A stretch of DNA of 64,000 bases from M3007 sp964484205 (GCA_964484205.1 CAZAEZ010000008.1:71106-135105); one strand, 5' to 3'. Positions 52,031-60,934 are shown, numbered from the stretch's first letter. Program-made: numbers and translations. Notes: generated from the letters alone by a model not told the origin.

Positions 52031-53527
52031 ATGAAAAAATATGTCGCCGCCATAGACCAGGGCACTACCAGCACCCGCTGCATTATTTTTGACAAAAAAG
52101 GAAATATCGTTTCCGTCGGTCAAAAAGAACACGAGCAGATATACCCCAAGCCCGGCTGGGTGGAGCACAACCCGGAGGAAATCTGGAAAAACACGCTGGA
52201 AGTGATCGCCCAGGCGCGCATCGCCCGGAGTATCGGCATCGACGACATTGCTGCCGTCGGCATCACCAACCAACGCGAAACTACCGTCGTGTGGAATCGC
52301 AAGACCGGCCGGCCATACTACAATGCGCTGGTTTGGCAAGACACCCGCACCGCCGAACTCGTGCAGTTTCACCAGGAAAAGGAGATCGACGACTGGTACC
52401 GCGTCACTACCGGACTACCCCTGGCGACTTATTTCAGCGCCCTCAAACTGCGCTGGCTGCTCGACAATGTGCCCGACCTCCGCCAGGACGCCGAAAAAGG
52501 CCTGGCGCTGTTTGGCAACATGGATACATTTCTGATCTGGAACCTCACCGGCGGCCCGAAAGGCGGCCTGCACATCACCGATGTGACCAACGCCTCCCGT
52601 ACCCAAATGATGAATATTTTCAGCGTCAACTGGGACGACGAGTTGCTGCAGCGCCTGGAAATACCCAAACAGATGCTGCCGAAAATCATGCCCAGCAGCA
52701 ACGTGTACGGCACCATCACGGCCGAACCCCTGAAAAGCGTGCCCCTTGCCGGCGACCTCGGCGATCAGCAGGCAGCCCTTGTCGGACAAGCCTGCCTGGA
52801 ACCCGGCGAGGCGAAAAATACCTATGGCACCGGCTGCTTCCTGCTCATGAACACCGGCACACAACTCGTGCCCTCCAGGTTCGGACTCCTGACTACCGTA
52901 GCCTACCAGTTTGAAAAAGAGCCGGTTCACTACGCGCTTGAGGGTTCGGTGGCCATTGCCGGCGCCCTGGTGCAATGGCTGCGCGACAACCTGGGCCTTA
53001 TTCAAAACAGCCACGAAATTGAGCCGCTTGCCCGGTCGGTGGAAGACAACGGCGGGGTGTATTTCGTGCCGGCTTTTTCGGGTCTGTACGCCCCCTATTG
53101 GCGGTCGGACGCCCGCGGGATTATTGCCGGCCTTACCCGCTATGTGAACAAGGGCCACATTGCCCGCGCAGCACTGGAAGCCACCGCGTTCCAGACCTAC
53201 GAAGTGCTCCAGGCTATGGAAAAAGACGCCGGCATCGAACTGTCATCGCTCCGGGTCGACGGGGGCATGGTGGTCAACGAATTGCTCATGCAATTTCAAG
53301 CCGACCTGCTCAATGTGCCCGTGATCCGGCCCAAAATGATAGAAACCACTGCCCTCGGCGCTGCTTATGCTGCCGGATTGGCGGTAGGGTACTGGACTGG
53401 CCTTGAAGACCTCAAACGGAATTGGGGCATCGATAAAACCTGGGAGCCGGCCTTGCCCGAATACAAGCGCAAGGACCTGTACTTGTTTTGGCACAAGGCG
53501 GTGGAGCGCTCGTTTGACTGGGAGTAA
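52031..53527 (+). CDS. glpK: Glycerol kinase
   Basis: 498 residues, the standard length. It phosphorylates glycerol to glycerol-3-phosphate with ATP. The FGGY-family phosphate loop IDQGTTSTRCIIFD is at about 6-19, followed by KPGWVEHNPEEIW, which holds glycerol-binding residues. DQQAALVGQAC, GTGCFLLMNTG and LRVDGGMVVNELLMQFQADL are the other signatures. GlpF and GlpD are 10 and 22 kb upstream on the same strand. The element at 51793-51972 sits before the start, leaving only about 58 bp for a promoter. Confidence 0.96.
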   Translation: MKKYVAAIDQGTTSTRCIIFDKKGNIVSVGQKEHEQIYPKPGWVEHNPEEIWKNTLEVIAQARIARSIGIDDIAAVGITNQRETTVVWNRKTGRPYYNALVWQDTRTAELVQFHQEKEIDDWYRVTTGLPLATYFSALKLRWLLDNVPDLRQDAEKGLALFGNMDTFLIWNLTGGPKGGLHITDVTNASRTQMMNIFSVNWDDELLQRLEIPKQMLPKIMPSSNVYGTITAEPLKSVPLAGDLGDQQAALVGQACLEPGEAKNTYGTGCFLLMNTGTQLVPSRFGLLTTVAYQFEKEPVHYALEGSVAIAGALVQWLRDNLGLIQNSHEIEPLARSVEDNGGVYFVPAFSGLYAPYWRSDARGIIAGLTRYVNKGHIARAALEATAFQTYEVLQAMEKDAGIELSSLRVDGGMVVNELLMQFQADLLNVPVIRPKMIETTALGAAYAAGLAVGYWTGLEDLKRNWGIDKTWEPALPEYKRKDLYLFWHKAVERSFDWE

Positions 53528-53598
53528 CGCGAACCTCCGGTTCGCAAAAAAAATACAACCAAATGCTCCGGTTCAATACAAATCAAGCTATTTCGGAC

Positions 53599-54264
53599 AT
53601 GACAACCACCCAAAAAAGCCCCATTCGCTTACCCGCCGAATTCTACCACCGCACCGACGTCGTCCAGGTAGCGAAAGACCTGCTGGGAAAAGTCCTCGTG
53701 ACCAACTTCAATGCCGGCCAAACGAGCGGCATCATCACCGAAGTAGAGGCCTATCGCGCACCCGACGACCGCGCCTGCCATGCCTTCGGCAACCGGCGTA
53801 CGAAGCGCACGGAAATCATGTTTCAGGCAGGTGGGCGGGCCTACATCTATCTGTGTTACGGCATCCACCATTTGTTCAATGTCGTTACCGCACCGGAAGG
53901 CATGGCCCATGCTGTGCTCATCCGGGGCATAGAGCCGATTGAAGGGATCGAGACCATGTTTCAACGCCGGGAAATCAAGCTAAGCACCAAGGGAACTATT
54001 CCAGCCAAACTGACTACCGGCCCCGGGGCACTGGCACAGGCTCTGGGCTTGCGAACCCATCAAACCGGAAGCAGTCTGATCCACCCCGATTCGGAAATTT
54101 GGATAGAAGACCGGGGAGCGGTCGTCCCTGAAAATGCCGTCGGAGCAGGACCACGAATTGGCGTGGACTATGCCGGGGAATGCGCCGCCTGGGAATGGCG
54201 GTTTTGGCTTCGGGATTCGCGGTTTGTTTCACGTGCCAACTCGTCCTACGACTTCGAGTCGTAG
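53599..54264 (+). CDS. mag: 3-methyladenine DNA glycosylase (AAG/MPG family)
   Basis: 221 residues from ATG 53599. It removes alkylated purines to start base-excision repair. Family motifs are GIITEVEAYRAPDDRACHAF (catalytic glutamate), AYIYLCYGIHHLFNVVT and GPGALAQALGL, with GPRIGVDYAGE near the end. The last residues (SSYDFES) and stop lie inside the 33-bp palindrome at 54239-54271, so the original C-terminus may have been replaced. It is 71 bp after glpK and 54 bp before the YwaF-like gene. Confidence 0.92.
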   Translation: MTTTQKSPIRLPAEFYHRTDVVQVAKDLLGKVLVTNFNAGQTSGIITEVEAYRAPDDRACHAFGNRRTKRTEIMFQAGGRAYIYLCYGIHHLFNVVTAPEGMAHAVLIRGIEPIEGIETMFQRREIKLSTKGTIPAKLTTGPGALAQALGLRTHQTGSSLIHPDSEIWIEDRGAVVPENAVGAGPRIGVDYAGECAAWEWRFWLRDSRFVSRANSSYDFES

Positions 54265-54271
54265 GACGAGT
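54239..54271. repeat. 33-bp palindrome, copy 2, over the mag stop codon
   Basis: ACTCGTCCTACGACT and AGTCGTAGGACGAGT pair perfectly around TCG. It matches the palindrome at 42253-42287. The mag stop codon (54262-54264) is within its right arm. Confidence 0.8.
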
Positions 54272-54317
54272 ACAAAAAACATCCTACATTCGCCAAGGTC
54301 AAAACTTACAAAATGCC

Positions 54318-55055
54318 ATGCACCCGCTGTTGCTTTTTCAGGCCGACTTTGTCAACTGGGGCGCCGAACACCGCTGGTGGCTGGCAGCAGCGGTGGCAAG
54401 TATGGTTTGCTGGATATTTATCGGCTACCGGCTTGGCAACGAGCTGCAACAGCGCCGGCTGGCCCTGGTGATGAGCCTGATTCCGGTTGCCATTTGGGCC
54501 TCCGTCAGTATTCAACTGCTCCAGGCGCCACCGCCCCTGCGCCTCGACCTGATCCTGCCGTTTCACATTTGCTATTTTCTGAACCTGCTGCTGCCATTCA
54601 TGCTCTGGCGGAAATCGTACTTCCTGTTCGAAGTTTCCTATTTTATGGTGATGGCCGGTTGCATCCAGGCGCTGCTGACGCCCGATATACCCCAATCGTT
54701 TCCGCACCCGTTCAACATCCGCTACTTTTTTGTGCATATCGGCCTTGCCCAAAGTATTTTGTACGCCGTGTTTGTGTACGGCTTCCGACCGACCTGGCGC
54801 AGCTTCGGGAAAGCATTTTTGTGGTCGAATATCTATTTCATTTTTATTGCCGGTATTAACCTCCTGCTCGGTACCAATTTCATGTACTTGTGCCAAAAAC
54901 CACCCACACCCACCCTGCTCGATTTGTTCGGCGAATGGCCCTGGTATATTCTTGGAGGAGAATTGTTGGCGCTGGTATTGTTTACGGTGGTGTTGCTGCC
55001 ATTTCTGCGGATTGCCCGTCCTGCGCCGGAGCAGCGCAGGACGGGTATCTCATAA
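54318..55055 (+). CDS. YwaF/TIGR02206-like integral membrane protein
   Basis: 245 residues from ATG 54318. Six to seven membrane helices are visible. Typical phrases are LPFHICYFLNLLLPFML, FNIRYFFVHIGLAQSI and GTNFMYLCQKPPTPTLLDLF followed by GEWPWYI. The LxxCxxxxxL, RYFxxH and NFMYLxxKP patterns are characteristic of the TIGR02206 family, whose function is unknown. The preceding gene is a DNA repair glycosylase; no shared role is known. It ends 2 bp before the stop of a convergent small gene. Confidence 0.85.
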   Translation: MHPLLLFQADFVNWGAEHRWWLAAAVASMVCWIFIGYRLGNELQQRRLALVMSLIPVAIWASVSIQLLQAPPPLRLDLILPFHICYFLNLLLPFMLWRKSYFLFEVSYFMVMAGCIQALLTPDIPQSFPHPFNIRYFFVHIGLAQSILYAVFVYGFRPTWRSFGKAFLWSNIYFIFIAGINLLLGTNFMYLCQKPPTPTLLDLFGEWPWYILGGELLALVLFTVVLLPFLRIARPAPEQRRTGIS

Positions 55056-55057
55056 TT

Positions 55058-55342
55058 TCAGAAGGAGCGGTATGTGTACCGGGTGCTGTGTGGGTGGGTC
55101 CCCGGTTGGCCATCGGCATGTTTTTCATGCAGGCCTTCAAAGTATTTCTCTACGTAGGCTTGTATCCAGCCTTTTTTCTGTACGATGTTGTTCAGATCAA
55201 CATGCTCGCCTTTTGAGCCCGCTTCAAGGTAGATGCCTTCATATTCTTGTCTGCCCCAGGAGTTTGGACAACGGCCTCCCGATGCCCTCTTGTTGCGCGT
55301 GTTTCCACGCAGGTAGCCGGTAATTACATCAAAGGTGCCCAT
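55058..55342 (-). CDS. Small conserved-looking protein of unknown function
   Basis: 94 residues, no signal peptide or membrane segment. It is basic and rich in glycine, with GGRCPNSWGRQEYEGIYLEA in the middle and a helical segment VQKKGWIQAYVEKYFEGLHE before a histidine/threonine tail. I do not recognise the family. The clean start and stop and the lack of a competing frame on the other strand support a real gene. It is convergent with the YwaF-like gene, separated by 2 bp, and has an AT-rich upstream region. Confidence 0.5.
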   Translation of the reverse strand: MGTFDVITGYLRGNTRNKRASGGRCPNSWGRQEYEGIYLEAGSKGEHVDLNNIVQKKGWIQAYVEKYFEGLHEKHADGQPGTHPHSTRYTYRSF

Positions 55343-55532
55343 GGTATGAAGTTTTATATGGTGAGAACGAATACTGCCGGTTCATAAATATACACCTAAT
55401 ACCATAAAATGTCAAACTTATTTTGTTTTCCAGATTATTTAACAAGCACTAGTCCAGTTTATCGAATTATAATTCTACAAATCAGGCGGTTTGCAAATTC
55501 GGGAAAACAAACTATTCGATGCGAAACCCGGG

Positions 55533-56858
55533 CTATCTGGAAACCAGGATTTTAGCAACCTGCTTCTGACCGGTTTTGACATCCAGCATTTCCAGCAGAT
55601 ACAGCCCGTCCGGAAAGGCGCGCATATCGAGCTGTTGTGCTTGTTCAAAACGCTGCAAAAACCGGCCGTTGGCGTTGTACAGCACAAAATCCAGATCAAC
55701 CGGCCGGCTGGTTTTAATGCTTAAAAAATCGCGCACCGGATTTGGGAAAAGTTCAATGGTCGTTTGCGCCAGTAGGTACGTTCCACTCATCAGGTCGAGC
55801 CCGTCGCAATCTTCGTCGATGCCGTTATTGGGAATTTCCATGGCGCCGGGATTGATGTTCGGGTTACCGTCGTCGCAATCGACATCGGCGGCAAATCCGT
55901 CGGAATCGCCATCCGGGTAGGTGATCGTAAGGCCGGTAACTGTGGCGCCGATATTCCCGACCACCCGGAGGGTATCGTTGTGGTATAAAAAGTCGAAAAC
56001 CTGCGATGGCACGCCGGAAACATCGCCGTCGAAGAAGTACTGGTTGCCGATCTGATCATAATAATGCAGGCCTTCGAAAAGTTCGCAAAGCCAGAGCTGG
56101 TTGGTCGGGGTGTACAGGATGGCTGAAAATTTCTTTTGACCATAGGTGCTTTTGAGGTTTTCAAACTGCTTGGTGGTATTGTTGTATTTTATGACGCCGG
56201 TGCGGGTGCCGAACCAGACGTCCTGGTTGTGATCGATAAAAATGTCGTACACCCAGGTTTCAGACCCGAACATGGCATCGAAGTCATAGTTTTGCCAGGT
56301 ACTCCCCGAGATGATCGTAACCTTCCCGTTGGCCGCGGCGAAAACGGTCCCGTCGGCCTGAATTTCCAGGTCATCCACATAATCATCCGGCAACTCGGAA
56401 TTGGCCATGGTGTAATGGGTATAGTTATCGTCTATTTTCCGCACCAGGCCGTTGCCGAACATAACCAGCCAGAGTTCATCGTTGTACGCGCGCACCGTTT
56501 GGATGTAGTCGGTCGGCAGACCACTGTTCGTCGTTGTTAAGCGGCTGATCACACCACTGTCCAACGAATACAGCCCGTCTTTTGCACCTATCCATACGAC
56601 ATCGTTTTGGTCCGCGGCTATTCCCAGCGCATCCTCAAAGCCGTTGGGGTTTAAATCGTAGGTTGTCCACGCCTGGTTTTTCTTTACATACAAAATGCCC
56701 TGCTCCGAGCAGACGTACAAGTTTCCGGAAGTATCCTGTTCCAAATCCCAGAGGAAAGGCCAGGTGACACCGGGAAAATCTTCGTGGAGGTTCAGCGTTT
56801 GGGCAAATGCCGGTAAAACGGCCAGGCAGGCCATGAGTGTTACAATTCCTTTTTTCAT
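55533..56858 (-). CDS. T9SS type A sorting-domain protein with beta-propeller
   Basis: 441 residues. A signal peptide ends PAFAQ. About 300 residues form a two-component-propeller-like fold (DVVWIGAKDGLYSL, DVWFGTRTGVIKYNNTTKQF). A MopE-like segment with DGDSDGFAADVDCDDGNPNI and DEDCDGLD, a pattern of calcium- or copper-binding loops, precedes the C-terminus. The end is a type A sorting domain (ELFPNPVRDFLSI, FPDGLYLLEMLD). Expected to be surface-exposed or released. The MopE-type loop makes metal binding plausible. A promoter candidate lies between it and the NTPase-like gene upstream. Confidence 0.87.
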   Translation of the reverse strand: MKKGIVTLMACLAVLPAFAQTLNLHEDFPGVTWPFLWDLEQDTSGNLYVCSEQGILYVKKNQAWTTYDLNPNGFEDALGIAADQNDVVWIGAKDGLYSLDSGVISRLTTTNSGLPTDYIQTVRAYNDELWLVMFGNGLVRKIDDNYTHYTMANSELPDDYVDDLEIQADGTVFAAANGKVTIISGSTWQNYDFDAMFGSETWVYDIFIDHNQDVWFGTRTGVIKYNNTTKQFENLKSTYGQKKFSAILYTPTNQLWLCELFEGLHYYDQIGNQYFFDGDVSGVPSQVFDFLYHNDTLRVVGNIGATVTGLTITYPDGDSDGFAADVDCDDGNPNINPGAMEIPNNGIDEDCDGLDLMSGTYLLAQTTIELFPNPVRDFLSIKTSRPVDLDFVLYNANGRFLQRFEQAQQLDMRAFPDGLYLLEMLDVKTGQKQVAKILVSR

Positions 56859-56892
56859 GGGTGTAGCGTTTTTATTCTGGTTAATATTTCAA

Positions 56893-56900
56893 CAAATATA
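56893..56900 (-). promoter_or_regulatory. Candidate -7 box (TATATTTG) of the T9SS propeller gene
   Basis: On the minus strand this reads TATATTTG, 35 bp before the ATG at 56858 and just past the end of the upstream gene. Confidence 0.45.
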
Positions 56901-56906
56901 TTCAAA

Positions 56907-58511
56907 TCAATTGCTGGCAGCGTAGGTCTGCTCCACCTTGGCGCGGAACTGCTCGTAGGTTTCCTCCGGAATTTTGTGCCGGATCGACTGCAGGAATTGC
57001 CGGAGTTTGGTGTACTCGCTTTCGGTGAGCACGTCGTCTTCCATGAAAGTGTTGAACAGCTCGAGAAAGGTTTGGCTGACGTTTTTGGCAAACTCGATAC
57101 GCTTGACTTTGTCTTCCACAAAAGCCAGGAAGTACAGGCCCTCGGTGTAGTTGAGGTGGCGGCGCATGACCAGGTCGTCTACCTCGTTTTTGATCTCCTC
57201 GAGGCGGCGGGCGGCCACGTCGGCGCTGATGGCCTGGGTTTCAAAACCGACATACACCTGGTGCGCGCGTTCGCCATAATGCCGGATGAGTTGCTCCCGG
57301 CGGCGAAACACCCACCAGCCGGCCAGGAATGTGAGCAGGGCCGTAGTGGCCACGATAGAAATTTCCACGAAATAGCCCGTCTCGTAAAGCATGCGGATCT
57401 GCCGGTCCAGAAAACTGGAATTTTGCTCCAGGCCACCGGTGCGCACGGCGTAATCCATGGCCTTGAAGTCGTTCAGCGAAAGTTCATCGTCAGGCCGGAA
57501 AGCGTTCAGGTGGTTGATGTAGGCGCTTTTTAGCTCGGCCAAATCTTTTTTGCGAAAAAAATCGCGCACATTACTGCCCTGCCCCAGTTGGAAGCCATTG
57601 CCATAGCGGTTTTTCAGCAACGCATTGGTTTTTAAAAAATAATACAAAAAATGCTGCATCTGGGCCGTATCGGCCACTGCCGCAACCCGGCTGGTATCGG
57701 AGGCCCCCAGCCATTTCCGGCGCAGGTATTCGATGAGTTCGGCGGCATTGGGTTCAAGGATATACTGCCGGCCCAGGCGTTTGAAATGCTCGCCGTTAAA
57801 TTCGATCATGGAGCCAGGGCCCAGGTGTGTCACAGAAAACAAGTGGCAATTAGGCGGCAGCAACACCTCCAGATCGCCGATCCGCGCCGACTCGCCCTCC
57901 GAGCTCAGGGCTTCCCAGAGCGCCGGGCCGAAAAACGTTTCGGGATTTATTTTATCAAAATTGTCGACAATTACTGCAAAACGCTGGTCGGGCTGTTCCC
58001 GGCATTTTTGCCAAAAACGCAGGAGCTCGCCGGGTTCAAACTGCTCGGCGGTTTCATTACCGATGTACTTTTTATGGTAATCCAGGTCAAACTGCGGCGC
58101 GCATTCGATGAGCAGCACATTTTCGGGGCGTCCCGTCAGCAACCGCGCCACATGTTTGGTTTGTTTGGTGGCGCCCACCCCGGTGACACCCGACACGACC
58201 ATGCGCGACTGCCGTGTGGCTGTTTTAAAAAATGCGCGAAAAACCTGCCATTCAATGTTGGAAAGCGAGGGCTGCGAAACAATCTGCAATGCCGTTGAAT
58301 CGCCTGCCCGGTAGGGTAGTTTGTGCCAGTTGGCGTACAGGTTTTGCAGCGAATCGGGGACATCCTGCAACAAATGAAATTGCTGCCGGGCGATGCGTCC
58401 TGCTTTTTCCCAAACAGGATCGGGCTGATCGCGCAGGCCTAGCCAGAGTAGCACAGCCAATACCGGAAGTACGAACAAAAGAATGCGGGCAGGAGGGACG
58501 GATTTTGTCAA
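56907..58511 (-). CDS. Membrane-anchored NTPase-like protein of unknown function
   Basis: 534 residues. No ATG starts this frame near its 5' end, so TTG 58511 is the likely start. There is a hydrophobic N-terminus at 10-26 and a second membrane segment near 380-405 (EISIVATTALLTFLAGWWVF). Between them, GVTGVGATKQT (108-118) resembles a P-loop lacking the usual GK[ST] order, and FAVIVDNFDK (178-187) resembles a Walker B strand. The C-terminal about 130 residues are helical (EEIKNEVDDLVMRRHLNYTE). I do not recognise a named family. The two segments would place the NTPase-like part in a single compartment, but topology is uncertain. Confidence 0.6.
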   Translation of the reverse strand: MTKSVPPARILLFVLPVLAVLLWLGLRDQPDPVWEKAGRIARQQFHLLQDVPDSLQNLYANWHKLPYRAGDSTALQIVSQPSLSNIEWQVFRAFFKTATRQSRMVVSGVTGVGATKQTKHVARLLTGRPENVLLIECAPQFDLDYHKKYIGNETAEQFEPGELLRFWQKCREQPDQRFAVIVDNFDKINPETFFGPALWEALSSEGESARIGDLEVLLPPNCHLFSVTHLGPGSMIEFNGEHFKRLGRQYILEPNAAELIEYLRRKWLGASDTSRVAAVADTAQMQHFLYYFLKTNALLKNRYGNGFQLGQGSNVRDFFRKKDLAELKSAYINHLNAFRPDDELSLNDFKAMDYAVRTGGLEQNSSFLDRQIRMLYETGYFVEISIVATTALLTFLAGWWVFRRREQLIRHYGERAHQVYVGFETQAISADVAARRLEEIKNEVDDLVMRRHLNYTEGLYFLAFVEDKVKRIEFAKNVSQTFLELFNTFMEDDVLTESEYTKLRQFLQSIRHKIPEETYEQFRAKVEQTYAASN

Positions 58512-58702
58512 GCGATACGTATTTGATGCGAAAATAGGGATAGCCCCGGTAATCGGACGAAGTATCTTAAACCAGAATGCGCCACTGGCCGTCGCATTTA
58601 GGCTGCGGTTGGTTTTTCGGGTTAAATGTGGTTACTTTTGCGCCCGTTTTTTGGGCCCCAACCCCAACCCAATTTTTCTAAATCACCCAATATCACATAC
58701 GC

Positions 58703-60286
58703 TTGTCCAATTTCAAAAAAGAACTCCAGCGCCGCCGCACCTTCGCCATCATCGCACACCCCGATGCGGGCAAAACGACCCTGACGGAAAAACTGCTCCT
58801 GTTTGGCGGCGCCATCCAGACTGCAGGGGCGGTGAAGAGCAATAAAATTAAAAAAAGCACGGTGTCCGACTTCATGGAGATCGAGCGGCAGCGCGGCATT
58901 TCGGTGAGCACCTCGGTCATGGGTTTTGAGTACCGGAACCTGCAAATCAACATCCTCGATACCCCCGGCCACGAAGATTTTGCCGAGGATACCTACCGGA
59001 CGCTCACCGCCGTCGACTCGGCCATCGTGGTGGTCGATGTGGCTAAGGGCGTGGAGATCCAGACGGAAAAACTGACCAAGGTGTGCCGCATGCGCGAAAC
59101 GCCGATCATCTTTTTTGTAAACAAACTCGACCGGGAGGGTCTCGACGGTTTCGACCTGCTCGATGAGATCGAGCAAAAACTGGATGTGAAAGTTTGCCCG
59201 CTCTCCTGGCCGATCGGCATGGGCCAGCGCTTCAAAGGGGTGTACAACCTGTACGAGCGCAAGCTGGTGCTGTTCAACCCGCACGGGAAGCAAGACGAAG
59301 AGGAGATCATCGTATTTGACGATCTGAGCAACCCGGACCTGGAAAAACACATCGGCGAAAGCCCTGCCCGCACCCTGCGCGAGGAAGTGGAAATGCTGGA
59401 AACAGTGTACCCGGCCTTCGACAAGGCGGCCTATTTGCGCGGCGATATCTGCCCGGTGTTTTTCGGCTCGGCGGTCAATAATTTCGGGGTAAAGGAATTG
59501 CTCGACTGTTTTGTCGACATCGCCCCGACGCCCCGCGCCCGCGAAACGGAAGAGCGCGTGGTGCAACCTGTAGAGGAAAAATTCAGCGGCTTCGTGTTCA
59601 AAATTTTTGCCAACATGGACCCCCGCCACCGCGACCGTATCGCCTTCCTGCGGGTGTGCTCCGGCCGGTTCGAACGCAACAAAAACTACCGACACATCCG
59701 GCTCGACCGGGAGTTTAAATTTCCCAGCCCGACCATGTTCATGGCCAGCAAAAAAACGCTGCTCGAAGAGGCTTACCCCGGCGATGTGGTGGGCTTGTAC
59801 GACACGGGCAACTTCAAGATCGGCGACACGCTCACCGAAGGCGAAACGCTGCACTTCAAGGGCATCCCGTCGTTTAGCCCCGAACAATTCCGCTACGTGG
59901 ACAATGCCGACCCCTTGAAACAAAAACAGTTTGCCAAAGGCCTGGAGCAGTTGATGGACGAGGGCGTGGCCCAAATGTTTACCCGCCAAAGCGACGGTCG
60001 CCGCATCATCGGCACGGTAGGGCAACTGCAATTTGAAGTCATCCAGCACCGCCTCAACGCGGAGTACAACGCCACCTGTTCCTACGAACCGGTCAGCCTG
60101 CACAAAGCCTGCTGGATTTCGTCAGACGATCCGAAAGCGTTGGAAGAATTTCTCGACCGCCGCAAACGCGACATCGCGCGGGACAAGGACGGGAACCTGG
60201 TTTTTCTGGCCGAAACGGCCTGGGTTCTGCAAACAGTGCAGGAGAGTTTCCCGAAGGTGGACTTTCATTTTACGTCGGAGGGTTGA
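58703..60286 (+). CDS. prfC: Peptide chain release factor 3 (RF3), TTG start
   Basis: 527 residues, the expected length. RF3 is a GTPase that recycles RF1 and RF2 from the ribosome. G1 is AHPDAGKTTLTEKLLL, G2/switch I lies in DFMEIERQRGISVSTS, G3 is LDTPGHEDF and G4 is VNKLDREG. Domains II and III follow, with FKGIPSFSPEQFRYV. The start is TTG at 58703: the residues after it (SNFKKELQRRRTFAIIAHPD) match the family's N-terminus, and the frame meets a stop at 58679 with no ATG between. A weak start may limit expression. Confidence 0.95.
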   Translation: MSNFKKELQRRRTFAIIAHPDAGKTTLTEKLLLFGGAIQTAGAVKSNKIKKSTVSDFMEIERQRGISVSTSVMGFEYRNLQINILDTPGHEDFAEDTYRTLTAVDSAIVVVDVAKGVEIQTEKLTKVCRMRETPIIFFVNKLDREGLDGFDLLDEIEQKLDVKVCPLSWPIGMGQRFKGVYNLYERKLVLFNPHGKQDEEEIIVFDDLSNPDLEKHIGESPARTLREEVEMLETVYPAFDKAAYLRGDICPVFFGSAVNNFGVKELLDCFVDIAPTPRARETEERVVQPVEEKFSGFVFKIFANMDPRHRDRIAFLRVCSGRFERNKNYRHIRLDREFKFPSPTMFMASKKTLLEEAYPGDVVGLYDTGNFKIGDTLTEGETLHFKGIPSFSPEQFRYVDNADPLKQKQFAKGLEQLMDEGVAQMFTRQSDGRRIIGTVGQLQFEVIQHRLNAEYNATCSYEPVSLHKACWISSDDPKALEEFLDRRKRDIARDKDGNLVFLAETAWVLQTVQESFPKVDFHFTSEG

Positions 60287-60305
60287 GGCTTTTTATGCAC
60301 CAGTT

Positions 60306-60535
60306 CTATTGGTCGGGAGAAACTACATGGCAATAGTCTCTTCCAAGCTCAATAAAACAAACAGGCTTGGTATAAGCCTCAAGCAAAACAGGTAAGTAGC
60401 GCTCCAGCAAATGAATGGTCTCCCGCGTCGACAAATTACCCAAGGCGAAACGCAGTAATTGCCTCGGCGTATTTTTCAAAAGATGGCTTGCCTGGAAGTC
60501 CGAATCCTTCGTAACCACAACAAGGGAATTGGCAT
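60306..60535 (-). pseudogene. Truncated DUF5615-type PIN-like toxin remnant
   Basis: About 70 codons match the C-terminal half of DUF5615 proteins: NSLVVVTKDSDF, then PRQLLRFALGNLSTRETIHL and KPVCFIELG. The N-terminal about 40 residues, including the first catalytic acidic residue, are missing. The antitoxin stop TGA overlaps an ATG (TGATG at 60537-60533), the usual coupling, but that ATG is out of frame with the remnant. The simplest reading is an internal deletion just after the toxin start. Confidence 0.6.
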
Positions 60536-60762
60536 CAGGCAGCCTGTTTGAATGATTTACCGGAAACAAGCAGTTTTGCGTAATTTAAACCTGCAATGAT
60601 GTCTTCCCGTTCCAATTCCGGATGGTCTTCCAGTATTTCATCCCAAGTCATCTCTGATGCTATTAAATCCAACAATACTTCCACCGGCCATCGCATGCCG
60701 CGAATACACGGTTTCCCATGACAAATTTCCGGATCAATTGTTATACGTTCGATGCTATTCAT
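60535..60762 (-). CDS. DUF433-family antitoxin
   Basis: 75 residues from ATG 60762. The DUF433 pattern is complete: RITIDPEICHGKPCIRGMRW, then PVEVLLDLIASEMTWDEIL, DHPELEREDIIAGLNYA. These proteins are HTH-like and are commonly paired upstream of DUF5615 PIN-like toxins. Here the paired toxin is truncated, so the antitoxin is probably left without its target. It is divergent from the sensor-kinase operon. Confidence 0.85.
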   Translation of the reverse strand: MNSIERITIDPEICHGKPCIRGMRWPVEVLLDLIASEMTWDEILEDHPELEREDIIAGLNYAKLLVSGKSFKQAA

Positions 60763-60934
60763 GGCAGAAAAAATTACGTTACAAATATACGGTAATAAAC
60801 AAACTGGATCATCGACACGTTGCTCAGCTTGCACAAACCAACATTATGGTTTCATTCTCCCCAACACCAACACCCCACCACTTTCATAGCGCAGCAATTC
60901 GAAGTACCTTGCAGGCCAAATCAACGCAGTAGTT

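Noticed and set aside
58622..60103. A 493-codon minus-strand open frame
   Set aside because: It lies opposite prfC, whose GTPase motifs are complete.
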